DNA of 14,730 nucleotides from Kiritimatiellia bacterium. GTDB taxonomy: Bacteria > Verrucomicrobiota > Kiritimatiellia > RFP12 > UBA1067. Below, one piece after another: positions 6,101 to 13,800 of the stretch (position 1 is the stretch's first letter; the number at the start of each line of letters is the position of its first letter). The notes beneath the pieces were generated by a model. The model searched no databases. It saw only the letters and a list, made by a program, of their open reading frames with translations, and had not been told where the DNA came from. A program made the position numbers and the translations under genes. The DNA lies in NCBI GenBank assembly GCA_017479035.1, contig JAFVCR010000003.1, forward strand, positions 1 to 14,730, in the 5' to 3' direction.

Positions 6101-8661
6101 CCGGAAGATGCGGGAGCAGACCATGTGCCGGCGGAGGGTGAAGACCATGTTTGCGGCGTTTCGCCAGGCGTGTTCGTGGTGATCCATTTGGCGACGAGGG
6201 TGAGTTCTGGTAATGTGTTGGTGGAGATGTCTTCATCGAAATACTGCCGAGAGAGATCCTCGCTCCACCAGCCTGCAAACGCGAGGCCGGAGAGGGTGTT
6301 AACGGCGAGGGCGTTCATGTCGGCGAGAGTAACGGAGTGTTCGCTCAAGAGCCAGGGTTCGGTTTCGACGATTTCGTACGAGTTGGTGGCGAGGGCTACG
6401 AGGTTGAGAGTGAACGAGCCGCGTTCGCGCCAGACGGCGTAGAGATCGACGATGTCGCCGTCTGTGGAGGAAAGGTTCTCGACGGTTTCGCCGTCGGCAA
6501 ATACGCGGCCGGTGGAGTTGGTCCAGCAAACGAACAATTTGCCGTCCACGGCGAATGAGTTTGCGGTGAGCGCTTGTGCGGTGCCGTGTTTGAAGGATTG
6601 GAAAGAAGACCTGCCGGATTCGTCGGCGGCATTGAAGCGCACGGAGTATTCTATGGGCTCGAAAAGCGCGGTGAATGTTTTGTCAAGGCCGGAGACGGTG
6701 GCGGTGCGCACGGTTTCGGTGCTGCCGTCATGCGCCCAGCGTGTGAACTTCCAGCCTTCGTTTGGCGTGGCCGAAAGAGTGGTTTCAAGGCTGGAAAGAT
6801 AGAGCCCGGGAGCGACGGAGGACGAAGCAACGCCGCCGGCGACGGGGTTGGATTCAACGGTGAAACTGCAACGGTCGTTGGCCGGTTGCCACACGGCAAA
6901 GAGTTCCACGCGGCCGCCCGCTTGCGCAGAAAGGTTGGAAACGCTTGCGCCGTCAGCGAATGCCGCGCCGCCGTCGCGATCAAGCGACCAGCCGGCAAAG
7001 ATGTATCCGTCTTCGCCGTCCGAAAAATTTTCCGCAGAGAGGGAAGTTTCTTCGCCGTAGGAGAGGGTTTGCGCGGGCATTGTGCCGGAGCCTCTGCCGT
7101 TGCGGTTGTAGGAAACTGTGTAGGATACGGGCGAGAAATTCGCGGTGAGAGAAGTGTTCCCGGCGATGGCAAAGGTGTTGGTGGCGGAGGTGACGCCGTC
7201 GCTCCAGCCGGTGAAACGATAGCCCTTTGTGGGAGTTGCAACGACGGTGATTGTATCGAGCGCGGCACGCGCGCCGTTTGGAGCGCCGGTGACGATGCCG
7301 CCTTGCGCGGGAGACACCGCCACGTTGAACGAATACGTTTTAACGCGCCACAGCGCGTAGAGATCCACTACGTCGCCAGCAATAGTGGATAGGTTTTTGA
7401 CGTGTTCGCCATCGGAGAAATCCTTGTGGGTGGAATCTTTGTCATAAGACCATCCGGCGAAAGTCCAGTGCGTGCGCGAATAGGCGTTCGTGGTGAGAGG
7501 TGTTTCTTCGCCGTAGTCGAGATCCTGCACGGCCATCCAGCCGGATGCGTCGGATGCGTTTGCATTGAAGCGCACTTTGTAGGCGATGGGGTCGAATATG
7601 GCGGTGTGAACGGTGTTGGATACGACAGGCGCGGCATCCCACGAGGCGGCGGTGGCACCGCTTGGAGACCATTTGCGGAAGACGTAGCCGGGGTTGGCCA
7701 CGGCGGTGAGAGGGGCTTTGTCGAATACCGTATAATTGCCGCTGCCTGTAACGATGCCGCCGTCAGCGGGGCTTGCTTTTGCTGTGAGCGAGAAAACGCC
7801 GCTTTCCCACACGGCATACAGTGTTATTTTATCGCCGTGCCGCCAGCCGTTGGCTTTTGTGGCGGCGAAAACATATGGAGAGGCGAGCGGCGCGGAGGCA
7901 TTGGCGGCAAGAGCCCAGCCTTTGAATTTGCAGCCGGTGCGCACGGGTGTGGAGGATGGGGCGATGGCCGCGCCGGAGCCGTCGACAACAGTAAACGAGG
8001 ATGGGGCGGAGCCGGTGAAAGTGCCGCCGTTTGCATCGTATTCCACGGTGTAGGAGTTCTTCTTCAAAAGGGGCATCGCAATGGGGTAGCGGTATGCGTC
8101 CGCAAACGACGTGGAGATGGTGGAGTTGGTGGTGAAAGTGGCGTCCTTGATGAACGAGACGCGCACGGTGGTGGCGAGGAGAGTGTCGCCATTGAAGCCA
8201 GTGCGGTCGTACCAGGCCCAGGAGTGGAAATGCCAGCCGATGTCGGCGGGGGTGGAGTCGTCGTAGGCGAGGGTGATCTGCCCTGTGGCGGGAGTGGTGG
8301 AGGTGAAGATGTTGCGCACTTGGGTGCCGTTTGCATCGCGGGCGAGCCATCTGCCGCCGGCGGGGGCGGGAGTGCCGGCATCGGCGGCGGAGGCGTATTC
8401 GAATTTTGGTTGCGCGGCGGCGGTGTAGCCGCTTTCCGCAATGGCGAGGGAGAGGTTCGAGGCCGTGTGCGAAATGGTGCCCGATGCGGTGCCGAGCCTG
8501 AACAGGGAATTGGTGTTCCATGTGTCTGCGTTGGCAAAGCCGTCTATGTTCTCCACGGTATTGGCAAGCCAAGGCTTGATATAATACGTCTGGGACGTAG
8601 CGGCAAAGCCCCCGCACGCGACGGCAAGCGCCGCCGCCAATATGGAATTGATATTCTTCAT
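3193..8661 (-). CDS. Giant secreted InlB-repeat / MBG-like surface protein
   Basis: The 1822-residue protein starts with a signal peptide (MKNINSILAAALAVACGGFA, cleavage about residue 21-24). A unique beta-rich region follows (about 25-200). Next comes an alternating array: Listeria-Bacteroides/InlB B-repeats (about 203-285, 360-438, 513-591 and 671-744; motifs such as GYIFAGWS and LYAVW) separated by divergent InlB repeats (about 288-357, 443-511 and 599-668; pattern NP..GG.V then F.P). A linker domain (about 835-985) leads to six Ig-like MBG-type modules (985-1440) in two alternating forms. A proline linker (1441-1453) precedes a 370-residue C-terminal domain holding several cysteines (among them 1461, 1587, 1600, 1631, 1801 and 1817). 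No PEP-CTERM, LPXTG or T9SS-type tail is visible. The role is probably an adhesin or extracellular scaffold; the ligand is unknown. The start is fixed by a promoter that makes the mRNA leaderless. Confidence 0.88.
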   Translation of the reverse strand: MKNINSILAAALAVACGGFAATSQTYYIKPWLANTVENIDGFANADTWNTNSLFRLGTASGTISHTASNLSLAIAESGYTAAAQPKFEYASAADAGTPAPAGGRWLARDANGTQVRNIFTSTTPATGQITLAYDDSTPADIGWHFHSWAWYDRTGFNGDTLLATTVRVSFIKDATFTTNSTISTSFADAYRYPIAMPLLKKNSYTVEYDANGGTFTGSAPSSFTVVDGSGAAIAPSSTPVRTGCKFKGWALAANASAPLASPYVFAATKANGWRHGDKITLYAVWESGVFSLTAKASPADGGIVTGSGNYTVFDKAPLTAVANPGYVFRKWSPSGATAASWDAAPVVSNTVHTAIFDPIAYKVRFNANASDASGWMAVQDLDYGEETPLTTNAYSRTHWTFAGWSYDKDSTHKDFSDGEHVKNLSTIAGDVVDLYALWRVKTYSFNVAVSPAQGGIVTGAPNGARAALDTITVVATPTKGYRFTGWSDGVTSATNTFAIAGNTSLTANFSPVSYTVSYNRNGRGSGTMPAQTLSYGEETSLSAENFSDGEDGYIFAGWSLDRDGGAAFADGASVSNLSAQAGGRVELFAVWQPANDRCSFTVESNPVAGGVASSSVAPGLYLSSLETTLSATPNEGWKFTRWAHDGSTETVRTATVSGLDKTFTALFEPIEYSVRFNAADESGRSSFQSFKHGTAQALTANSFAVDGKLFVCWTNSTGRVFADGETVENLSSTDGDIVDLYAVWRERGSFTLNLVALATNSYEIVETEPWLLSEHSVTLADMNALAVNTLSGLAFAGWWSEDLSRQYFDEDISTNTLPELTLVAKWITTNTPGETPQTWSSPSAGTWSAPASSGTGEVSLTANGAGVLSFKWFAECSMPYVDESGIRQWGDYAALFVDGEEKLRLAGSADWLAVQYTNTLAGTHVYSWKYLRDSNSFVTLQYDDRMNATPAYEYATIGYEPYYSFEYTDAAGVMLGENAFAPWDSLDVEVSVIDGIEREYDGTAFTPDLVKSISHADASALYSVDGGEFTSSAPSFTSAGIYTVRVTANAPGKTVNTNSVVVVVTPRDFANVSIAHIPVQTFAGAAVEPALSLVDSNGRTLSASDWSAAYSGNTSPGTAYAVVTPRNNYTGAAQRIAFTIVKDSISATIGASSFEYDGTAHALEITPSAADASLTFSVDGADATSEAPTFTGAGSYSVVVTAAKEGFVSFSTQLVVRVEQRSLASPGVSVEAIPAQTWTGKPIMPEVRVLCSGVAVPASSLSLSYEDNISAGTATVAITGQGDFTGQIKAHFAIVYPAISLSLSNATFDYNGTARSLAAAQVSPSWANVSYSASIAYTNAGTYRVTATASADEYASATASATLVIKPRSIANATIASIATQTYTGSALTPPVTIRDSAPISSADYTISYANNIAVGTATVTVTGRRNYTGTKTATFAIEKPATPVEPDPPPEKESIARLLCTDTSSAYAGTAASKFNGYLYDSSGSVRGTVLVQAGKWNAKTQTAAVTVKVRALGTSSVVTFKGKYLGSTLSLAANAHKMELALAADGFTGTYDGYFMDGARNIFLGKSASDKARAASALAKYRKSCAAILSAAGNGIVCVSFSISVKGVAKATGFAHDGTKISVSGLQLCLADDGATAAIPFAAPMYAGKKGGFGFVYYMKDSVREIARLGNLATATASVSLAVLDAGSYESGSLSGSRKVSLTSFPASVGGVQVLSQFLPQNTSATISGNKITLPKGAAVKFDKSKNEFVTSTPANPASLKLSLAAATGTMKGSFAVYLANPGATKAKKISAKVSGAVCGAKAYLMVTIPKGGTCLMELK
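4342..5709 (-). repeat. Six MBG/Ig-like modules in an A-B-A-B-A-B pattern
   Basis: This stretch encodes residues about 985-1440. Form A has a (E/F)YDGTA or DYNGTA start (999-1004, 1155-1160, 1309-1314) and ends in a GAGxYxV or NAGTYxV turn. Form B has Q(T)..G near its start (TFAGAAV, TWTGKPI, TYTGSAL) and ends in NYTG or DFTG followed by an FxI strand. The pattern resembles MBG-type modules known from bacterial surface proteins. Exact family assignment is by eye only. Confidence 0.6.
6430..8055 (-). repeat. Alternating InlB B-repeat / divergent InlB repeat array
   Basis: This stretch encodes residues about 203-744 of the giant protein. Two repeat types alternate seven times: type one ends in GW.....D then LYAxW, and type two begins with a hydrophobic strand and ASP..GG.V(T/A) and ends in an FxP strand. 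A further degenerate copy continues to about residue 826. The copies have drifted, so they are old domain repeats and not recent DNA tandem duplications. Confidence 0.75.
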
Positions 8662-8696
8662 GATGCGATACTAGCACAAAGCAAAGGTGTTTGCAA
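8661..8696 (-). promoter_or_regulatory. Promoter of the giant surface protein operon (leaderless)
   Basis: On the minus strand the -35 is TTGCAA (8696-8691), followed by a 17-bp spacer and the extended -10 TGC-TAGTAT (box 8673-8668). Six bases then lead to the A of the ATG at 8661, the expected transcription start. There is no Shine-Dalgarno sequence. The -35 forms the outer end of the inverted repeat shared with the divergent promoter. Confidence 0.65.
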
Positions 8697-8758
8697 CATT
8701 TTTCAAGGGGTGCGGAATTTAATGAAGGGGTGTGCAATTGCGAATTGAAAAATGTTGC
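8693..8758. promoter_or_regulatory. Perfect 14-bp inverted repeat between divergent promoters
   Basis: GCAACATTTTTCAA (8693-8706) is the exact reverse complement of TTGAAAAATGTTGC (8745-8758). The outer four bases of each arm are part of the -35 box of the promoter reading outward, so the arms supply an A-tract directly upstream of each -35, as an UP element would. Between the arms lie two 15-bp direct repeats differing at two positions (AAGGGGTGcGgAATT at 8705-8719 and AAGGGGTGtGcAATT at 8725-8739), exactly 20 bp apart, or about two helical turns. Together they look like a shared operator or activator region. No binding protein can be named. Confidence 0.6.
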
Positions 8759-8790
8759 GCGATCTTATGCGTTTTGGTAGTATGGGCACG
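8755..8790 (+). promoter_or_regulatory. Promoter of the CsgG-like lipoprotein operon
   Basis: The -35 is TTGCGC (8755-8760), followed by a 17-bp spacer and the extended -10 TGG-TAGTAT (box 8778-8783). The transcription start is expected near 8790. This leaves a 17-base leader carrying GGAG (8794-8797) 9 bases before the ATG at 8807. Unlike its divergent partner, this transcript therefore has a normal ribosome site. Confidence 0.65.
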
Positions 8791-8806
8791 ATTGGAGAAT
8801 TGCGAG

Positions 8807-10813
8807 ATGAAAAGATACGGCGTTTACATGGCGGCGGTTGCGGCGGCAATGATGGCGGCAGGATGCGCGACACAGAAAGGGAGCGAGGGAAAAACTCTAG
8901 CGCGGATTGGAGACCCGTATTTTGCGAATGTCGATTCAAAGGCGAACGTATATGCCCGCCAGGCGCAGACGGGCGTGCTGAAGATTGCGGTGATGCCGCT
9001 GAAGGCTTCCACGGAACTTATCGGCTCTTCGGTATCGGACATGGTGGTGACGGAATTGCTGCGGACGCAAAAGTATTCGCTGGTCGAGCGCGGGCAGATG
9101 AAGAACGTCCTGAACGAAACCGAACTTGCGATGGCGGGGCTTTCCGAAGCGCAAGCCGTGGAAGCGGCAAAGATGCTCGGCGCGGAAGCGGTGGTGATCG
9201 GCACGGTGGACGAGTATTCCACCCAGGCGAAAGGCGGCGCGACGTTTGCCGTGGCGGGGCTTTCGATAAGGCTAATCGACTGCTCCAACGGACGCGTGGT
9301 GTGGAGTGCGGATCTTGCAAAGATGGCGCAGAAGGCGGAGACACCGCTTGCCGCACACGCCCGCGACGTGGTGCACGAACTTGTCTCCGGGTTGTATCAG
9401 AACCTCACGGGACAGGCGGGAGGGCTGCCGCCTCCGCCGCCGACGGGGCTTGCAATCGGCGAGATGGGATTGCGCGAGGCCGTGCTGACGTGGGACAAAA
9501 CGCCGTTTGCCGCAACCTACCGTATCGACCGCGCCGTGGACGAGGAAGGCCCGTTCGTGCCGGTGGGCAACGCGTCGGCGCAGAGCGGCACGTTCCGCGA
9601 TACGAAAGGTTTGAAGGACGCGACGGTCTATTATTATAGAGTAGTGGGCGTGGGGAGAAGCGGAACGGCGAGCGACCCTTCCCAAACGCTTGAGACGATG
9701 ACCGCGCCGCCGCCGGATGCGCCGGGTGCGCCGGAGGTGACAGGTGTTTCGTCAAGATGCGTGATGCTCGCATGGGGCGCGTCGAAGTCGGACGGAGTGA
9801 ATGCGTATCGCGTAGAGCGCACGGCGGACGGCGTGACGTGGAAAAACGCCGGCACGGCAAGGACGGCGGAGTTCCGCGACGGCGGCAGGGCAGGGTGCGA
9901 TTTGGGGGACTCCGCCACGTATATCTACAGGATAGTTGCAGTAAATCGCGTGGGAGCGGAGAGCGAGCCTTCGCAAACCGTCCAAGCCGTAACGCCTCCG
10001 CCGCCGGGCAAGACGGAAGGTTTTGCGGCAGAGACGGACGAAGTGCGGTGCGTTCCGCTTGCGTGGACGGCATTGGACGAGGCGGACGTGGCGGGATATG
10101 AAATAGAACGCGCGGCAAAGACCGGAGCGTTTGCAAAGATTGCCACGGTGAAAGGAAAAGACAAGGCGGAATACAAGGATGCCAATCTTGCGGACGGAGC
10201 AGAATTCCGCTATCGCGTTAGGGCGTTCACGGAGCCGGGTGCGAAGGGCGAGTGGTCGGACGAAACTGCGGCTGCTACGAAGCCGCTGCCGAAAGTTCCG
10301 GATGGACTTGCCGCAACGAAGGACGAACCGGGGCGCGTTGCGGTGCGATGGAACGCGAATGAGGAGGAGTTCGTGACGGGCTACAAACTCGAGGCGAAAG
10401 GCACGGGCGGTTTTGCAAGATGGAAAACCATTGCAAGCACTCCGCAGTGCGAAGGAACCGATGCGGGGCTTGCGCCGGGCGAGGTGAAGCAATATCGCGT
10501 GAAGGCCGTGGACAGGTACGGACGCGAGAGCGCGTGGTCGATGCAAGCACAAGGTTGCGCAAGGCCGCTGCCGAGCGCGCCGGGAAATGTGAGAGCAAGC
10601 GGCAGGAAGATTGCATGGAGCGCGGTGAAGGATGCCTCGGAATACAAGATCTACAAAAAGAAGTTCGTGGGGACGGATTTCATAATGGCGGTGAAGAATA
10701 CCGAAGCCGAGTTGCCGCCGGAGATCGAGGGCGGGATTGACGTGGTGGTGACAACCATCGACAAGTGCAATCTGGAGTCGAAAGCGTCGGAGAAAGTGCG
10801 GGTGGGCCAATGA
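8807..10813 (+). CDS. CsgG-domain lipoprotein with fibronectin type III repeats
   Basis: The 668-residue protein has a lipoprotein signal peptide with MAAGC (16-20; Cys20 would be lipidated, and Ala at +2 favours the outer membrane). Residues about 45-203 match the CsgG/LpoB-like fold: KIAVMPLKAS, SDMVVTELLRTQKYSLVERGQ, AKMLGAEAVVIGTV, then RLIDCSNGRVVWSA. This part is shorter than the curli channel CsgG and lacks room for its membrane hairpins, so a secretion pore is not implied. About five fibronectin-III domains follow (about 208-299, 302-396, 399-493, 496-588 and 589-668) with Pro-rich linkers. The likely role is a periplasm-facing outer-membrane scaffold. An in-frame ATG at 8732 would add 25 residues but lies upstream of the promoter, so 8807 is chosen. 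The stop overlaps the next ATG by 4 bp. Confidence 0.85.
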   Translation: MKRYGVYMAAVAAAMMAAGCATQKGSEGKTLARIGDPYFANVDSKANVYARQAQTGVLKIAVMPLKASTELIGSSVSDMVVTELLRTQKYSLVERGQMKNVLNETELAMAGLSEAQAVEAAKMLGAEAVVIGTVDEYSTQAKGGATFAVAGLSIRLIDCSNGRVVWSADLAKMAQKAETPLAAHARDVVHELVSGLYQNLTGQAGGLPPPPPTGLAIGEMGLREAVLTWDKTPFAATYRIDRAVDEEGPFVPVGNASAQSGTFRDTKGLKDATVYYYRVVGVGRSGTASDPSQTLETMTAPPPDAPGAPEVTGVSSRCVMLAWGASKSDGVNAYRVERTADGVTWKNAGTARTAEFRDGGRAGCDLGDSATYIYRIVAVNRVGAESEPSQTVQAVTPPPPGKTEGFAAETDEVRCVPLAWTALDEADVAGYEIERAAKTGAFAKIATVKGKDKAEYKDANLADGAEFRYRVRAFTEPGAKGEWSDETAAATKPLPKVPDGLAATKDEPGRVAVRWNANEEEFVTGYKLEAKGTGGFARWKTIASTPQCEGTDAGLAPGEVKQYRVKAVDRYGRESAWSMQAQGCARPLPSAPGNVRASGRKIAWSAVKDASEYKIYKKKFVGTDFIMAVKNTEAELPPEIEGGIDVVVTTIDKCNLESKASEKVRVGQ

Positions 10814-13800
10814 AGCGCATTGCGATGTTGCTTGCCGCAGCGGCCGCGCTGGCGGCATTCGCGGACGACGAGGCGTGGTACAAGGCTCGTGGCGAGGCGG
10901 ATGCGAAAATCGACAAATACGCCGCAGCGGTGAAGGGTGGAGACGCCGCAGAAATACGCAACGCGATGCTGGAGGTGCAGAACGATCCGATTGCGGTGCA
11001 GCGCTTCAACCAGCGCGACGATGCGGCATCCGAAGCGTTGCGGCAGAAGTTCAAGAGCGATACTGACGCGATAAAGGATGCGGCGAAAGCGGATATTCGC
11101 AAGAAAACGGTCGAGGATTGGAACGCGAAGCATCCCGAAAAGCAGATAACGGAGAAAGAGGTAAATTTCTTCGAGGCGACGAACAAGGCCAAACCGGGAG
11201 CGCAGACTAAAACAAAGATTTCGCAAGACTGGGACGTGACGGTGCAGGTGCAGACGGGGACGGATGCGAAGACGGACAAGCCGATATATACGGACGTGTC
11301 GTACAGGGATGCGGAGGGGACTGTCAACGAAGCGTACCGCAAGGCGGCGGGTGGGGATAAACAGTTCGGGTCGAAAAGCGCGAAGGAGGTGGCGGACGCA
11401 TACGGAGTTACTACGACATCGAAGAACCATCCGGAGGCGTATCGCGGGGATGCGAAGCAGCTTCTTGACAAGACACGCGCCGGAGAGCATTATGCCGACA
11501 GCGAAAGTTTCTCCGAGATCGCGCAATACAAGGCGACGGAGGCAAAGGCCAAAGGCGCGGAGGCGGCGGCGAAAACCGGCAACGCGTCCAAGGCGATGCA
11601 AGGCGAATACGAAGAGTTCCGCCAGGCCTACAAACAGTACGACAACATCGTGAAGACGCAGGTCGAGGCGAAGGGCGGCAAGGTGCCGGAAAAGATTGCC
11701 GAGGGGATGGAGATTTACAGGAAGGTGACGAATTTCGAGATGTCGCCGGACGAGGCAAAGGCCGCATTGAAGAACCTCGGCGAAACGACCGAGACGATGA
11801 CGAAGAAAACGATGGACATCGTGGAGGCCGCAAACAAGTTGAAAGCGCCACGTGCGCCGGAGGTGAAAAAGCCAATATCGCTTGCGAAAGACCCGGTGAA
11901 GCCTACGGCTCCCGATGCGCCGGCCAAGCCTGGCGCGGCGACCTCGAAACTCAAGGAAGTCGGAGACGCGCTGGGGACTGTGCAGAATGTGCTCCAATAC
12001 GGCGAGCGGGCGAAGGAATTTACGGATGCGGCGAATGAGGGCGACTACGAAGGCGTGAAGGAGGCCGTGAAAGGGACTGTCAAGGATGTAGCGAGCGATC
12101 TTACGCTTGGCGCGACAGGCGCGGCGGAGAACGTGTACGGCGCCGGCAAGGAGGCGAAGGAGTATTGGAGCGAGACGAAAAAACTCAACGATACGACGAT
12201 GAAGGACGAGCGCGAGCAGGAAATCGTGAAGGATCTGCATTCGCAGGGCTACACTGTGGACGAGGCGCGGGAGATGGCGAAGGAGTATCTTGGAGGAGAT
12301 ACGCGGCGCGTGGAGCAAGAGTATGAAAAAATGGGCAAGGACGTGCCGGAGGAGAAAAGCGTCAACCAGACATGGGGAGAGACGGCGGAGACGTTGAAGA
12401 ATTACGCGGGCGACGTGGCGGGGGCGCCGGGAGAGCTTGCGAAGGGTGTCGGAAAGCAGATTGCGAACGTTGCAGAGGGCGTGAAGGATGCAGTGGAAAT
12501 CGGCGCGGGGCTGACGGAGAGCGGCGTTGCGGGCGAGGTCGTGGACAAAGTAAAGGAAAACTGGTCGGGAGAAAATCTCGGCGCGGGCGCGGAGGTTGTG
12601 GGGCAGGCGATTTCGGAGAGCGCAAGCGAGGCGGTCGAGAGCGTGAAGGAATGGTTCGGCGCAGATGAAACGACGATCGAAAAAGAGCGCATAGTGGATT
12701 CGCTGACGAAGCAAGGTGCGACGAAGGAGGAGGCAGAAAAAGTTGCGGAGAAGTATCAGCGCGAAAAGGAGGAGAGCGCGTCGGGGTATTCGTCGGCATT
12801 GCGCGACTTCAAAAAGGAACTCGACGAAAAGAGCGACGCGGAGAAGGCCGCGAACATAAAAGAGCAGATCGTCGATTTGCAGGACAAGGTGCGCGAGGGC
12901 GACGAGGACGCGGCAAGAAAAATGAAGGAGCTTACGGAAAAGTACAAGGAATACAAGGCGCGGGCGAACGAGTTGAAGAATGCGGAGGGCGGAACGCTGC
13001 CGCCGCCTGGCGAGGAGGACAGCATCGCGGACAAGGTCGAGGGCGGTTCGCTCGGCAAATTCATGGAGGAGCGCGAACAGGAGGAAGAGGAGAAGTCCGA
13101 TGCCGTAACCGCGTTTGCAAAGGAGATTGCGAAGGAGCGCGAGCAGGAGGTGAAGAACGAAGCGGCGGACGATTCGGCAAGGCAGGTGCGCAACCAGGGC
13201 GCGGATGCGGCGGAGCAGACGCGGCGGGAAACAGAGGCGAACGCGGCGGCGCAGCAGAAGGCCGATTCGTGGTCAACTGCAATCGCAAACGGCGTGCAGA
13301 CGAGCGTGGAGACGGGGCTTGGCTCGTTCGGCGGTGCGCTAGGACGCGGCGCGGGCGATGCGCTTGCGGGAAAACTTTTCGACGACAAGACGCCTCATCA
13401 CGGCGGCGGAGACCATCACGGGCATTCAGGCGGAGGTGGCGAAAAAACGTCCGCGCCGTCCGGGGAGGCTAAAGCTCCCGCAACGGATGAAAAAACGCCA
13501 GCCGCTTCAGAGAATGGAGCAAAGCAGGAAACGAAAGCAAAGGAACCGAAAAAGGCCGCCGCCTCTTCGAGCAAATCGACCGACAAGAAACAGCCCGCCT
13601 CCGGCGACAAATGCGCGAGTTGCGGCAAGGGCGGCGCGATATGGGAGTCGGGCGGCAAGATGTATTGCACCGTCTGCTGGGACAAGATGTACCATTCCGG
13701 CAAGACGATTACGAAAACGAAGAACGCAAACGGCACTCCCGCATCAAGCAAATCATCGAAAGCGACAGACACGAAGGACAAATCCAAAAATACAGGCGGC

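Noticed and set aside
7731..7736. TATAAT hexamer inside the giant gene
   Set aside because: It lies in coding sequence with no downstream + strand gene and no matching -35.
4342..8055. Possible CRISPR or DNA tandem repeats in the repeat-rich gene
   Set aside because: The periodicity is at the protein level with drifted DNA; there are no identical short repeats with regular spacers.
7402..8748. Long plus-strand open frame (448 codons) opposite the giant surface protein gene
   Set aside because: Gly/Arg/Ala-rich shadow without motifs. It also crosses the start codon and promoter of the true minus-strand gene.
8732..8806. Upstream in-frame ATG adding 25 residues to the CsgG-like lipoprotein
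   Set aside because: It lies upstream of the -35/-10 boxes and before the lipoprotein signal peptide; the ATG at 8807 has GGAG and fits the promoter.
8807..9415. True curli secretion channel (csgG)
   Set aside because: The domain is too short for the channel hairpins, it is fused to FN3 domains, and no curli subunit or other csg gene is present.
10651..12714. Long minus-strand open frame (687 codons) opposite the exported helical protein
   Set aside because: Arg/Leu/His-rich shadow with no recognisable domain; the plus-strand frame has signal peptide, operon overlap and motifs.
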